Positions 17,771-27,824 of a stretch of DNA of 64,000 nt are shown one piece after another. Numbering within the stretch: position 1 is the stretch's first letter; every line of letters begins with the position of its first letter. The notes under the pieces are model-generated. The model was not told the DNA's origin and did no database searches. It saw nothing but the letters and a program-made list of their open reading frames with translations. The translations under genes and the position numbers were made by a program. This DNA is from Sphingobacterium sp. SRCM116780 (lineage in GTDB: Bacteria; Bacteroidota; Bacteroidia; Sphingobacteriales; Sphingobacteriaceae): NCBI RefSeq assembly GCF_021442025.1, contig NZ_CP090446.1:558001-622000 (forward strand). The letters are read 5' to 3'.

Positions 17771-20338
17771 TTAAAATCCTCCCATGTTTTGCATGATACT
17801 AAATGTAAAGTTTTGCTTCCAAGTACTGCTAGGTAATCCTGGAATTGGATCAAATGCATGACCATAATCAATACCCAACATACCAAAGATAGGTAAGAAA
17901 ATACGTGCACCAACACCAACAGAACGTCTTACTTTGAATGGATTATATTCAGAAAATTTATTCCAAGTATTACCAGCCTCTGCAAAAGCTAACACAAAAA
18001 CTGTTGCTTGCTCATTTAACATCACAGGATGTCTTAGCTCCATTTGGTATTTCGTATAAATAGGACTTCCTGAGTTTCTTGCTATATTAACATTTTGTGT
18101 TCCTTCTGGGATAATCACACCATTTGCATATCCACGCATTGCAATAATTTCCGATCCTTGTAAGAAGTCAAAACCCTGCATACCATCACCACCAACTTTG
18201 AAACGCTCAAATGTAGAGATATCAGTTTTGTTAGAATAACGTCCTAAGAAACCAAATTGTGCTTGTGCCTTGAAGACCAATTTACCAGCAATCTTTGCAT
18301 ACCATTGTGAATCAAATTTCCATTTGTGGTATTCTGTCCATTTGTATTTAACATTATTATCAGCAGTTTGATAGTTAATGTCATTAAATAAAGAATAAGG
18401 AGGTGTCAATTGCACCGAGAACTTAAGATTAGACCCTGAAGTTGGATAGATAGGTGCATCGATGGTATTGCGGCTGAATTCCTGTGTTAAGTTGATATTA
18501 TAAGCTGTACCATTATCAAACAAGAAATAGTTTGCATAATTCTGTAATTTATAACGTTGGAATGATAAAGAAGTATTTGCTTGGAACCAGTTATCTGGCC
18601 ATTGTAAACGCTTACCTAAAGTTGCGGTTACACCGGACATCCAAATACGATTTAACTCCGAATCTTTTACGACTTGTTCTCCTGTATAATAATTGAATCC
18701 ACCATAAGAAGAACTCGAAGTATAAGCACTTAATCCAAAGTAGATTGGTTTCTTACCACCTAACCAAGGTTCTGAAAATGAGAAACTATACGATTGATAA
18801 CGTTTACCTGAAGTTTGTCCACGAATACTTAATTTTTGACCATCTCCTCGAGGAAGTGGTTTCCAAGAACTTTTGTCAAAGAAGTTACTTGTTGAGAAGT
18901 TATTGAAGGTTAAACCTAATGTACCAATAATTTGTCCAGCACCATAACCACCTGATAATTCAACTTGGTCAGAAGGTTTTTCTGCAACATTATATAAGAT
19001 ATCAACTGTTCCTTCAGCATGGTTTAAGTTTATTGGAAGAGGGTTTGTTTTTTGTTCATCAAAATTACCTAATTGTGCGATTTCACGAACGGATTGCATA
19101 ATGAGCTCTTTTGAAAACTTTTGACCTGGCTTGGTACGAATAGAACGTAATACAACTCTGTCATTTGTCACATCATTACCTTTAACCAATACATTGTTAA
19201 TCGTGTATTGTGCTCCTTCATATACGCGAAGGTTTAAGTCAACCGTGTCGTTATATATTCTAGTTTGTTCAGGATCAATAGAAAATGTTAAATAACCATC
19301 ATTCATATATAAGGATGAAATATCATCACTATTACGCGATGGCCCCATTAGTTTGGTCGTTAATTTCTCTTCGCTGAATACATCACCTTTACGTATACCT
19401 AAGATTCTATTTAATACAGTATCTGTATATTTGGCATTTCCAGACCATTTGATATTACCAACATAATACTTTGGACCTTCATAAACCTCAATATCTACGA
19501 TTACATTTTTATCGTCAACTTTGATAACTGAATCTTTGAGAACTTCAGCATCGCGGAATCCTTTCGCTTGTAGTTTAGAAACTAATGTTTCCTTTGCCTC
19601 TTTATATTTTTCTTCTTTAAACTTACCTGGGCCAAATATGCGATACCAAGTTTTTTGTTTAACACCTTTCAGATTTTTACGAAGTTGTTTTTGACTAAAT
19701 TCTTTATTACCTGTAAAATTAATTTTTTGTACGCGAACTTTATTTTTACGATCAACATCTGCTACCAATATTTCATTATTCGTTTGTGTAGTATCCTTTA
19801 AGGTGCTGATTTTAATTTCAGGATATAGATAGGCTTTCTCTTTTAAAAATCGTTGGATGGTATTGCGGGTTGTGTTAATTAAGTTTTCATTAACTACTTT
19901 TCCAGCATTGTCATTTAATCTTTTGCGAACTTCTTCAGTTTGACTTTTACTTAAACCATTAATATCTATACGTGTTAAACGAGGTCTTTCAACTACGCGT
20001 ATATTTAGAAAAATAGTTTCACCTTCAATTTTTTCAGCCCATAATTGCACATCATCAAAAAGACCTTGTGCCATCATAACTTTTACAACATTTGATGTTG
20101 CTTCACTCGGAACTTCAATGTATTGACCAACGACAAGTTTTGATATCGTAATTAACACATTGTTATCAAGATGCTGTGTTCCAGAAACTGTAACACCACC
20201 AATAATATAGTCTTTCGGGGATAAATAACTTATTTGTGTAGGGTCATTCAGGTTTATAGCAGTTCCATTCACTTGAGCTTGTGCGAATTGTGTTTGGGTA
20301 CATGCTAAAAATAATATAACAAATAGTATGCGCTTCAT
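17771..20338 (-). CDS. bamA: Outer-membrane protein assembly factor BamA
   Basis: An 855-residue outer-membrane protein that inserts beta-barrel proteins. A signal peptide (MKRILFVILFLACTQTQFA) is followed by POTRA domains over about residues 45-430 (repeated GN/G-neighbourhoods such as VQKINFTGNKEFSQKQLRKNL and YTINNVLVKGNDVTNDRVVLRSI) and a C-terminal barrel from about 440. Barrel motifs include GGYGAGQIIGTLGLTFNNFS, VGVGARIFLPIFGMLGIDYG and a terminal aromatic-rich strand. It heads the chaperone pair and follows uppS, the conserved envelope cluster of this phylum. Confidence 0.96.
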   Translation of the reverse strand: MKRILFVILFLACTQTQFAQAQVNGTAINLNDPTQISYLSPKDYIIGGVTVSGTQHLDNNVLITISKLVVGQYIEVPSEATSNVVKVMMAQGLFDDVQLWAEKIEGETIFLNIRVVERPRLTRIDINGLSKSQTEEVRKRLNDNAGKVVNENLINTTRNTIQRFLKEKAYLYPEIKISTLKDTTQTNNEILVADVDRKNKVRVQKINFTGNKEFSQKQLRKNLKGVKQKTWYRIFGPGKFKEEKYKEAKETLVSKLQAKGFRDAEVLKDSVIKVDDKNVIVDIEVYEGPKYYVGNIKWSGNAKYTDTVLNRILGIRKGDVFSEEKLTTKLMGPSRNSDDISSLYMNDGYLTFSIDPEQTRIYNDTVDLNLRVYEGAQYTINNVLVKGNDVTNDRVVLRSIRTKPGQKFSKELIMQSVREIAQLGNFDEQKTNPLPINLNHAEGTVDILYNVAEKPSDQVELSGGYGAGQIIGTLGLTFNNFSTSNFFDKSSWKPLPRGDGQKLSIRGQTSGKRYQSYSFSFSEPWLGGKKPIYFGLSAYTSSSSYGGFNYYTGEQVVKDSELNRIWMSGVTATLGKRLQWPDNWFQANTSLSFQRYKLQNYANYFLFDNGTAYNINLTQEFSRNTIDAPIYPTSGSNLKFSVQLTPPYSLFNDINYQTADNNVKYKWTEYHKWKFDSQWYAKIAGKLVFKAQAQFGFLGRYSNKTDISTFERFKVGGDGMQGFDFLQGSEIIAMRGYANGVIIPEGTQNVNIARNSGSPIYTKYQMELRHPVMLNEQATVFVLAFAEAGNTWNKFSEYNPFKVRRSVGVGARIFLPIFGMLGIDYGHAFDPIPGLPSSTWKQNFTFSIMQNMGGF

Positions 20339-20459
20339 TTATAAATTTTTATTGATGCTAAAGTACATCAATCAGTTGTTAATTTTTGTTAATTAAGAAA
20401 AATTTAAGAACCAGCAAGGATGAAGGTTAATAATTAGTCAGCAAAGTTACTAATAAAGA

Positions 20460-21197
20460 TTAGATCTGTTCACTAGTTTTTCCAAATCTTCTTTCTCTTT
20501 GTTGATAGTCTAGAATGGCTGTGAATAAATCTTCTTGTGAAAATTCGGGCCACATCTTATCTAAAAAGCAGAATTCAGCATAAGCAATCTGCCATAAAAG
20601 GAAGTTGCTAATTCTGTACTCTCCACTGGTTCGGATTAATAAATCTGGATTGGGTAAATCTGATGTATATAGATTTTGTTGGAACGTCTCTGTTGTAATT
20701 TCTTCTATATTTAACGCTCCTTTAACAACCTTTTCGGCAATTTTTCTTGTTGCTTGTACAATTTCTTCTTGGGAACTGTAACTAAGAGCAAGGGTCAATA
20801 CGCAATTACTATTATTTGCTGTTAACGCGATAGTCTCTTCCAATTTTTCTTGACAATTTCTAGGAAGTTTAGATAAATCTCCAATGGCATTCAACCGAAC
20901 GCCATTTTTTTGAAAAGTCTTGATTTCTTTTTTCAAAGAGGAAACCAATAATTCCATTAGCGCAATGACTTCCAATCGAGGTCTATTCCAGTTTTCAGTA
21001 GAGAACGCGTATAAAGTTAAATATTTAACACCAACTTTAACGGTAGCTTCCAGAGCTTCTCGAACTGCTTTTACGCCACTTTGATGTCCAAAAATACGTA
21101 GTTTGCCCTTTTCTTTAGCCCATCTTCCGTTACCGTCCATAATAATGGCTATATGTTGGGGAAGATTATTTCTATCAATATGATCTATTGTGCTCAT
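20460..21197 (-). CDS. uppS: Isoprenyl transferase (undecaprenyl diphosphate synthase)
   Basis: A 245-residue cis-prenyltransferase making the C55 lipid carrier for cell-wall synthesis. Motif I (HIAIIMDGNGRWAKEKG, catalytic Asp21), YLTLYAFSTENWNRP, and the C-terminal DLLIRTSGEYRISNFLLWQ are complete. ATG 21197 is chosen over an in-frame ATG 16 codons upstream because the protein then starts normally. It lies 121 bp upstream of bamA on the same strand. Confidence 0.96.
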   Translation of the reverse strand: MSTIDHIDRNNLPQHIAIIMDGNGRWAKEKGKLRIFGHQSGVKAVREALEATVKVGVKYLTLYAFSTENWNRPRLEVIALMELLVSSLKKEIKTFQKNGVRLNAIGDLSKLPRNCQEKLEETIALTANNSNCVLTLALSYSSQEEIVQATRKIAEKVVKGALNIEEITTETFQQNLYTSDLPNPDLLIRTSGEYRISNFLLWQIAYAEFCFLDKMWPEFSQEDLFTAILDYQQRERRFGKTSEQI

Positions 21198-21649
21198 GTT
21201 CTGTTTCTTTACTTTTACCAGTTTGATGACGGGTAATAACATCATTTAAAATGTATGAAAGCGTGTTATTTTTAATCATTTATCTATTCAAATATGCTGT
21301 ATCAGGCTAATTTACCCTGATAGCAGATTTTTTTACTTTTGTCGTAATAAGTAAAACAAGATAAAAAAGGTCTAAAAATTAACATAGTAATCAACTTTAG
21401 TCTATTCCTTTTCTTACCTATAGAAAATGATACAATCCTCTAGCTGATCTTGTACAATAGCTAGATGTAAATACTAAACCTCTTCCTATTAATAAATCGA
21501 AGCTGTATTTGCGATCCGTCTACTACTCAACTTGCTTGCTATTCCAGTTAGGAAAGTTAGAGAACAAATAATGGTTGAACGATTCAAAACATTATTGGCG
21601 GTAAAGATAAATCTTTTTGATGAATAGCAAATTAGAAATAATGTTAATA
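21198..21649. other. Gene-free interval between uppS and nadK
   Basis: About 450 bp with no credible coding sequence on either strand. Near 21296-21330 a hairpin (TATCAGG against CCTGATA) is followed by a run of seven T residues on the plus strand, which looks like a terminator even though no plus-strand gene precedes it. In many relatives a membrane-protein gene lies here; no remnant of one was found. Confidence 0.4.
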
Positions 21650-22537
21650 TTAATAATTTCTAACATCTATCCCCCAAAGAAGTTTTTCGCGAAGTGTTTC
21701 GAAATAACTTTCACCTTCCAATCGGATTAAATTAATGAAAAATGGAGCTTTCGTTATTTTTAGTTTTACATGACTTTCCATTGTTTCATTTTTAGAGTCA
21801 CAACTTAAAATATATTTTTCCGAACGACTTTCAATTTCCAGTTCTAATTCAAATTCAGATGATATTACTACTGGTCGTACATTTAAATTATGGGGTGAAA
21901 TTGGTGTAATAACAAAATTACCACTTCCAGGCATAATGATTGGTCCTCCACAGCTAAGAGAATATGCCGTAGATCCCGTTGGTGTTGCGATGATCAAACC
22001 ATCAGCCCAATAGGAATTTAAAAGTTCCCCATTCAAATAAGCATTTACAGTGATCATGGCAGAGCTATCGTATCTAAAAACAGTAATGTCATTAAGTGCA
22101 TAATTACTATTTCCTCCAAACAATTCTCTGTTGGGAGATTCTACAGCCAATAGTGCTCTTTTTTGTATTTGGTAATTTTTAGCAATGATTTGATCGATGT
22201 ACGGTTCAAAATCCGTTTTGTTGATTGTGGCTAGAAAGCCTAATCTTCCAAAATTTATACCGGCTATAGGAATTCCAGAGTTATGTATTAAAGATACTGC
22301 GGATAACATCGTCCCATCTCCACCTAAACTGAGCATAAAGTCTGTATCAATCGGTAAATCTTGGTTAGAAGTATAGGTGGAAAAACTTTCAGAACATTTG
22401 AATTGTGTTTTTAAAAATTGATAGAAACTGTCATAAATCCAAATTTCAGCTTTTTCCCCCTTTAAATATGCTAATAAATGTTGAACATGGGGAATAACCG
22501 AAGGACTAAATTCTCTACCATAAATCGCTATTCTCAT
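21650..22537 (-). CDS. nadK: NAD kinase
   Basis: A 295-residue ATP- or polyphosphate-dependent NAD kinase producing NADP. The GGDGT motif is at 72-76 (SLGGDGTMLSA), followed by GINFGRLGFLATI, NDI (ALNDITVFR) and the second glycine motif TPTGSTAYSLSCGGPI. Length and end are normal. It is cotranscribed with the CBS-domain gene upstream (71-bp gap). Confidence 0.96.
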   Translation of the reverse strand: MRIAIYGREFSPSVIPHVQHLLAYLKGEKAEIWIYDSFYQFLKTQFKCSESFSTYTSNQDLPIDTDFMLSLGGDGTMLSAVSLIHNSGIPIAGINFGRLGFLATINKTDFEPYIDQIIAKNYQIQKRALLAVESPNRELFGGNSNYALNDITVFRYDSSAMITVNAYLNGELLNSYWADGLIIATPTGSTAYSLSCGGPIIMPGSGNFVITPISPHNLNVRPVVISSEFELELEIESRSEKYILSCDSKNETMESHVKLKITKAPFFINLIRLEGESYFETLREKLLWGIDVRNY

Positions 22538-22608
22538 ATTGTACAGTATTTTTATCTAGCAGTAATTTGTGCATTATTCGTCAAAGATGAGAAAAAAGTA
22601 GCGTAATG

Positions 22609-23271
22609 CTAAATGTTGATGTAATTCATTAATTGTTGATAGCGATCTTCTAAGTCATCAAATTCTTGTAACGTATTGAATGTTTCTATTACATTATAGT
22701 TTTGTCGAGCAAAAGAGGATAGTAGACTAGCTATATTTGATTTATTTACTTTTAAAGTAACTTCAAGCGATGATTTTTCTGGAATTGCCTGAGTAGCGCA
22801 ATTGAGTATTTGACAATTTTCAGCTTCTACTAGATGCGAAATTTTAGACAATGAAAAATCGTGAATACCAATCTCCAAAACAACAACAGCACCTATTTCA
22901 TTCATTGATTGTAATATAGAAATGGCTTTCAACAATTCTAAAGAAGTTAACATACCCATGAATGTATTATTTTCATCTAAGACAGGTAATATATCAATAT
23001 GATAAGCTGTCATTAAACGAATGGCATCATAAGGATGTTGGTTTGCCTTAATATAGATGGGATCTGTTCTTAAATGGATCGTCGCAATAGTAAATTGATC
23101 ATCTAGCGCATTTAATAAGTCATTTTGGGTAATATACCCTAAATAATTAGCGCCATCTACGATAGGTAATAAATGAAATTGAAAGTCCTCCATACGATCT
23201 AAAGCAAACGCGATGGTATCTGTTTGTTTTATGGTCGTGTTTTGTGATAAAGGGATGTTCGCTATATACAT
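22609..23271 (-). CDS. CBS-domain pair protein
   Basis: A 220-residue cytoplasmic protein with two CBS repeats in the first 125 residues (AFALDRMEDFQFHLLPIVD and AIRLMTAYHIDILPVLDENNTFMGMLTSLELLKAI). The C-terminal part looks like an ACT-type ligand domain (AVVVLEIGIHDFSLSKISHLVEAE). It is conserved next to nadK in Bacteroidota, which suggests adenine-nucleotide sensing, but its target is unknown. Confidence 0.85.
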   Translation of the reverse strand: MYIANIPLSQNTTIKQTDTIAFALDRMEDFQFHLLPIVDGANYLGYITQNDLLNALDDQFTIATIHLRTDPIYIKANQHPYDAIRLMTAYHIDILPVLDENNTFMGMLTSLELLKAISILQSMNEIGAVVVLEIGIHDFSLSKISHLVEAENCQILNCATQAIPEKSSLEVTLKVNKSNIASLLSSFARQNYNVIETFNTLQEFDDLEDRYQQLMNYINI

Positions 23272-23501
23272 GTCAATTATTTATCTGTATACTATTGACT
23301 CTAAATTTAATAAAATGTTTAAATAAAAGTGTTTTTATTAACAAAAAAGATTAACGTCGTTAGGCGTCATTAAATTTTTACTTAAAATTTGCACACTTTA
23401 TCCATTATTAATAATGGATTGTGCGAATTTTATCTATTTTTACAAAAGTGCGATTTATATTTTAAATATATAATGAAGTTAAATCATAGTGCTGAAATTT
23501 T

Positions 23502-24335
23502 ATGAGTGAAGTTGCAAATCAAAAATTCATTGAAGTAAGAGAAGTTATTCGAAAGAAAAGTCCAAAATTAGCGAAATGGATTCCATCTTTCTTATTGAAA
23601 TATTTAGAACGCACTATTCACGAAGATGATATCAATGATATCATGACACGCTTTGCAGATTTGCAGGGATTAGATTTTGTAGATGCTTTAATTGCGGATT
23701 TGGGAGTTCATGTAAAACTAAAAGGTGCAGAAAATATCCCTACTGACGAAAGTGTTATTTTTGCATCCAATCATCCATTAGGTGGTTTAGATGGAATAGC
23801 CTTTATGCATGCAATAGGACAGTATCGTAAAGACGTCAAATTTTTAGTGAACGATATATTGATGAATGTCGGGAACTTACAACCTCTTTTCATACCCGTT
23901 AATAAATTGGGAGGGCAAGGCAAGGATGGCATTGCTGCAATTGAACAAGCCTATGCTTCTGACAGTGCTCTATTAGTATTTCCTGCAGGTTTAGTTTCTC
24001 GGAAACAGAGTGATGGTCGTATTGAAGACCTCGAATGGAAGAAAAGTTTTATAAATAAAGCAAAGAAATATAAAAAAAATATCGTACCGGTATATATTGA
24101 GGGTAAAAACTCTAACTTTTTTTATAATTTTGCAAGGCTAAGACAAAAGATTGGCTTAAAGGCAAATTTGGAAATGCTTTATCTGCCTGATGAAATGTTT
24201 TCTCAACGCAACCAGACAGTAACTATTGTCATTGGCGAGAAAATATCTTACACACATTTTGATCAATCTAAAGGTGAAAAAAAGTGGGCCGAAGAGGTGA
24301 AACGATTGGTTTACGGAATGTCTCAAGAAAAATAG
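23502..24335 (+). CDS. PlsC-like O-acyltransferase, probable aminolipid (glycine/ornithine) acyltransferase GlsA-like
   Basis: A 277-residue membrane-associated acyltransferase. The HxxxxD motif reads SNHPLGGLDG, followed by FIPVNK and FPAGLVSRK blocks typical of glycerol-3-phosphate acyltransferase-like enzymes. It lies 4 bp upstream of an OlsB/GlsB-like N-acyltransferase gene. In Bacteroides such a pair makes glycine lipids: GlsB attaches a hydroxy-fatty acid to the amino acid and GlsA esterifies the hydroxyl. The pairing supports that role here; generic lysophosphatidate acylation is the alternative. Confidence 0.8.
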   Translation: MSEVANQKFIEVREVIRKKSPKLAKWIPSFLLKYLERTIHEDDINDIMTRFADLQGLDFVDALIADLGVHVKLKGAENIPTDESVIFASNHPLGGLDGIAFMHAIGQYRKDVKFLVNDILMNVGNLQPLFIPVNKLGGQGKDGIAAIEQAYASDSALLVFPAGLVSRKQSDGRIEDLEWKKSFINKAKKYKKNIVPVYIEGKNSNFFYNFARLRQKIGLKANLEMLYLPDEMFSQRNQTVTIVIGEKISYTHFDQSKGEKKWAEEVKRLVYGMSQEK

Positions 24336-24339
24336 AATT

Positions 24340-25299
24340 ATGCAAGAAATTATTGCTCCAGTTGATAGAAAATTATTAAAAGCAGAATTAGGAAAGGACG
24401 CTTTTATACGATATACCAACAATGGAAATAACGAAATATATTTAATCAACTATCATCATGCACCCAATGTGATGCGTGAGATTGGAAGATTAAGAGAATT
24501 GACTTTTAGAGGTGCTGGAGGAGGTACAGGACTATCCATTGATATTGATGAAAATGATACTTGTGCAGATTGTTATGATCAATTAATCGCTTGGAATCCT
24601 GATGAAGAGGAGATTGTCGCAGGATACCGTGTGATTAAATGTACAGATGCAGCGATTATAGATGGCGTTCCTAATTTATCTACGGCGCATTATTTTGAGT
24701 TTTCTGAACGTTTTAAAAAGGATTATTTACCTTATACCATTGAGTTAGGAAGATCTTTTGTACAACCAAAATTTCAACCTGCTATTGACAATCGAAAAGG
24801 TATCTTCTCGTTGGATAACTTGTGGGATGGTCTTGGTGCGTTGGTCATGATCAATCCAGATATTAAATATCTTTTTGGTAAAGTAACGATGTATCCGCAT
24901 TATAATAAAGAAGCAAGAGATATGTTGCTTTATTTTATGGAATATCATTTTCCAGATAAGGAAAATCTAGTAGTACCACTACCTAGCTTAAATTGTGAAA
25001 ATGATTTTTCTAAGTATGAAGGTATGTTTGATGGGTTGGATTATAAAGAATCCTATAAACTATTAAACAGTAAGGTTCGCGCATTAGGTGAGAACATTCC
25101 TCCATTGATCAATACTTATATGAATCTTTCTCCAACAATGAAATCATTCGGTACAGCAATCAATGATGAATTTGGTGAAGTAGAAGAAACGGGTATTTTG
25201 ATTACAATTGCTGATGTATATCCTGTCAAAAAAGAAAGGCATATGACCACTTTCGAACGCGATCGGGAGTATGGTAATAAAAAATCAAAGAGAGGCTAA
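24340..25299 (+). CDS. OlsB/GlsB-like amino-acid N-acyltransferase (GNAT fold)
   Basis: A 319-residue enzyme of the OlsB/hemolysin-like family. LRELTFRGAGGGTGLSIDIDENDTCADCYDQLIAWN followed by IVAGYRVIK is the expected acyl-ACP transferase core, with the FEFSERF...LGRSFVQPKFQ block after it. It is predicted to acylate the alpha-amino group of glycine, ornithine or a related amino acid with a 3-hydroxy-fatty acid from ACP. It is longer than OlsB (about 250-300), as in Bacteroidota forms. The stop codon lies in the loop of a terminator. Confidence 0.82.
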   Translation: MQEIIAPVDRKLLKAELGKDAFIRYTNNGNNEIYLINYHHAPNVMREIGRLRELTFRGAGGGTGLSIDIDENDTCADCYDQLIAWNPDEEEIVAGYRVIKCTDAAIIDGVPNLSTAHYFEFSERFKKDYLPYTIELGRSFVQPKFQPAIDNRKGIFSLDNLWDGLGALVMINPDIKYLFGKVTMYPHYNKEARDMLLYFMEYHFPDKENLVVPLPSLNCENDFSKYEGMFDGLDYKESYKLLNSKVRALGENIPPLINTYMNLSPTMKSFGTAINDEFGEVEETGILITIADVYPVKKERHMTTFERDREYGNKKSKRG

Positions 25300-25314
25300 A
25301 ACCTCTCTTTTTTA
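25287..25314. terminator. Bidirectional terminator containing the stop codon of the acyltransferase
   Basis: Arms AAAGAGAGG (25287-25295) and CCTCTCTTT (25302-25310) enclose a loop with the TAA stop of the upstream gene; T-run follows. It also serves the convergent helicase gene. Confidence 0.85.
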
Positions 25315-25327
25315 TTTTTAATATATT

Positions 25328-26659
25328 CTAAACAGAAGAATCTCTTCTTCTTGAAGAATTTCCACCCCTATTTCTGTTTTCAGATCGAGCGCCTGTATTA
25401 TTTCTTCTATTGCCATTTCCACTACTATGACCTGCCCCTTGACCATTTCTTGGATTAGAAGAGGTTTTTCTTGCAGGTCTGCCAGTTGCTTTTGCTGCAG
25501 GCTTTTTGGGTGCTACCCCTGTAATATGTAGGGCATAAGGATGTTTTTCCACTAATGGAATATCCATACGGATAGATTTTTGAATATCTAAGAGGAATGC
25601 ATATTCTTCTTCATCACAAAATGAAATCGCTTGTCCATCTTTACCAGCTCTACCCGTACGCCCTATACGGTGTACATAAGATTCAGGAATATTTGGTAAA
25701 TCATAATTGATAACAAATGCTAATTCATCGATATCAATACCACGAGCAGCAATATCTGTTGCTACTAAAATGCGTAATGTTCTATCTTTGAAATTTCTAA
25801 GTGCATTTTGACGAGCACTCTGAGATTTATTACCATGGATAGCCGCTGCTTGAATATTCTTTCTTGCAAGATCCTTTACAATTCGATCTGCTCCATGTTT
25901 TGTTTTTGAGAAAACTAATGCATGGCTGATATTTTTTTCTTTTAAAATATGGATCAATAAATCCTTCTTATCATTTTTCTTAACGTAATATACCTCTTGT
26001 TGAATTTTTTCGGCTGTAGTCGATTCTGGCGTGACTTCAACTTTTATGGGATCAACTAAGATATGATTGGCTAATTTCTGAATCTCAGGGGGCATCGTCG
26101 CAGAGAAAAATAATGTTTGCCTTTTTTCAGGAATGAGCTTGATTAACTTTTTTACATCATGGATGAATCCCATATCCAACATACGATCAGCCTCATCAAG
26201 AACGAAAAATTCTAAATGTTTTAAATCAATATATCCCTGTCCATATAGGTCAAGTAAGCGACCAGGTGTTGCTATTAATACATCAATACCTCTTTTTAGA
26301 GCATCACGTTGAGGTTGTTGACCTACACCTCCAAAAACCACGAGACTTTTAAGAGGTAGATCTTTTGAATATTGATTAAAGTTTTCTTCAATTTGAATAG
26401 CTAATTCGCGAGTAGGTGTTAACACTAACGCGCGAATATTTTTTTTCGCAGTTTTAACTTTTGAGTAGCTTAACATTTGCAGAATAGGAATAGCAAAAGC
26501 TGCTGTTTTTCCAGTTCCTGTTTGAGCGCAACCTAATAAATCATTTTTTCTGAAAATAATGGGAATCGCCTGTTCCTGAATAGGAGTAGGAGTAGTATAT
26601 CCGACAGCGTCCAATGCCTTAAGGATTGGCGCTATGAGTTTTAAATCTTGAAATTGCAA
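25328..26659 (-). CDS. DEAD-box ATP-dependent RNA helicase (RhlE-like)
   Basis: A 443-residue helicase. Q motif and Walker A (AQTGTGKT, 45-52), PTRELA, TPGRLLD, DEADRMLDMGF, SATMP, and the C-terminal HRIGRTGRAGKDG motif are all present. A basic, Gly/Arg/Asn-rich tail of about 60 residues (RNGQGAGHSSGNGNRR) would bind RNA nonspecifically. Role: remodelling of rRNA or mRNA structure. It is monocistronic. Confidence 0.95.
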   Translation of the reverse strand: MQFQDLKLIAPILKALDAVGYTTPTPIQEQAIPIIFRKNDLLGCAQTGTGKTAAFAIPILQMLSYSKVKTAKKNIRALVLTPTRELAIQIEENFNQYSKDLPLKSLVVFGGVGQQPQRDALKRGIDVLIATPGRLLDLYGQGYIDLKHLEFFVLDEADRMLDMGFIHDVKKLIKLIPEKRQTLFFSATMPPEIQKLANHILVDPIKVEVTPESTTAEKIQQEVYYVKKNDKKDLLIHILKEKNISHALVFSKTKHGADRIVKDLARKNIQAAAIHGNKSQSARQNALRNFKDRTLRILVATDIAARGIDIDELAFVINYDLPNIPESYVHRIGRTGRAGKDGQAISFCDEEEYAFLLDIQKSIRMDIPLVEKHPYALHITGVAPKKPAAKATGRPARKTSSNPRNGQGAGHSSGNGNRRNNTGARSENRNRGGNSSRRRDSSV

Positions 26660-26765
26660 TCTTATTTATGTATTTGTAAGTTGCAAAGGTAACTTAATTT
26701 TATGGATTGCAGTCCTAATTTGTTGAAACAATTATTTTTTTCTAACCTGAAAATAAGATTAATAC

Positions 26766-27089
26766 CTACTTATCTTCCATAAATCCTTCAAAACTTGGAT
26801 CCACAATTTCCTTCCATTCAGGGTGTTTTTCTATGTAAGCGTATACCAAAGGACACAATGGAAAAAGTGTATAATGATGTTCTTTTAAATAGTGTAATGT
26901 CTTTTCAATAACAGCTGTTGCAGCACCCTGACCTGCGAGTTGAGGAGCAGACTCCGTATGCGTAAGCCAAATTTTGCTAGGTCTTTCTTTATATTCGATA
27001 AAAGCTTGATATTCTCCGATGTGAAGTTCAAAATGATTCAAATGATCATTTTTTATTAAAGGAATGGTGATAAACTCTTCTGTCATCAT
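26766..27089 (-). CDS. Small GNAT-like acetyltransferase (YjdJ/COG2388 type)
   Basis: A 107-residue minimal GNAT protein. The acetyl-CoA loop reads LAGQGAATAVIEKTLHYLKEHHYTLFPLCP, followed by AYIEKHPEW, the standard end of this subfamily. The start may be Met1 or Met2. Substrate unknown. It lies 106 bp upstream of the helicase gene on the same strand. Confidence 0.85.
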   Translation of the reverse strand: MMTEEFITIPLIKNDHLNHFELHIGEYQAFIEYKERPSKIWLTHTESAPQLAGQGAATAVIEKTLHYLKEHHYTLFPLCPLVYAYIEKHPEWKEIVDPSFEGFMEDK

Positions 27090-27316
27090 GTTGTTTTGTT
27101 TATATCTAATATAACAATAATAGTTCTGTTATTGTTTTTATTTTTTGATATACATTACATGAATAAATTGTTAAGATATGATGTGTTCAATTTAAGGAAT
27201 ATCATTTTATAAACAAGTCAACAACTATTTTTACCCTTTTTAACGCATTGTTATTTACACAACTACCCGATCCCAAAAACTTCATGTTCATGGGGGTAAT
27301 AGTCAAAGTAAGAGCT

Positions 27317-27733
27317 TCAAGATGCTGTTTCTAGTATGCTGATGTCAATTTTTTTCATTTGCATCAAAGCTTCCATTGCTTTTGGTTTGGACAAAAGAAC
27401 AGCAATATTTTCGGGAATTATTTGCCAAGAAAATCCAAATTTATCCTTCAGCCATCCACACATACTTTCTTCACCACCTTCGGATGTCAACTTGCTCCAA
27501 TAATGATCGATTTCTTGTTGATCTTTACATTCGACAACAAAAGATACTGCTTCCGTCGGTTTAAACATAGGTCCTCCATTGAGTCCCATAAATCTCGTCT
27601 TGTTGATTTCAAAAATAACAACCATAGCGTTGGAAGAAACAATTTTTGCTTCCTTAAAAATAGAACAGTAAAATTCTGCAGCAGCTTGGGCTTGACCATC
27701 AAACCATAAGCAAGAATAAATTGAATTAGTCAT
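27317..27733 (-). CDS. VOC-family protein (PhnB-like)
   Basis: A 138-residue vicinal-oxygen-chelate fold protein: SCLWFDGQAQAAAEFYCSIF, FMGLNGGPMFKPTEAVSFVVEC and CGWLKDKFGFSWQIIP are the usual PhnB/3-demethylubiquinone-methyltransferase-like blocks. Such proteins are often misnamed as methyltransferases; the actual reaction is unknown. A 227-bp AT-rich gap separates it from the next gene. Confidence 0.87.
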   Translation of the reverse strand: MTNSIYSCLWFDGQAQAAAEFYCSIFKEAKIVSSNAMVVIFEINKTRFMGLNGGPMFKPTEAVSFVVECKDQQEIDHYWSKLTSEGGEESMCGWLKDKFGFSWQIIPENIAVLLSKPKAMEALMQMKKIDISILETAS

Positions 27734-27824
27734 AATATTAATAAGTTTTATAATTTTTAGTCATTACCATAAAAATACAAACTAAATTAATATAATTTGT
27801 GGTCTAATTTTATTAAGAAAAATA

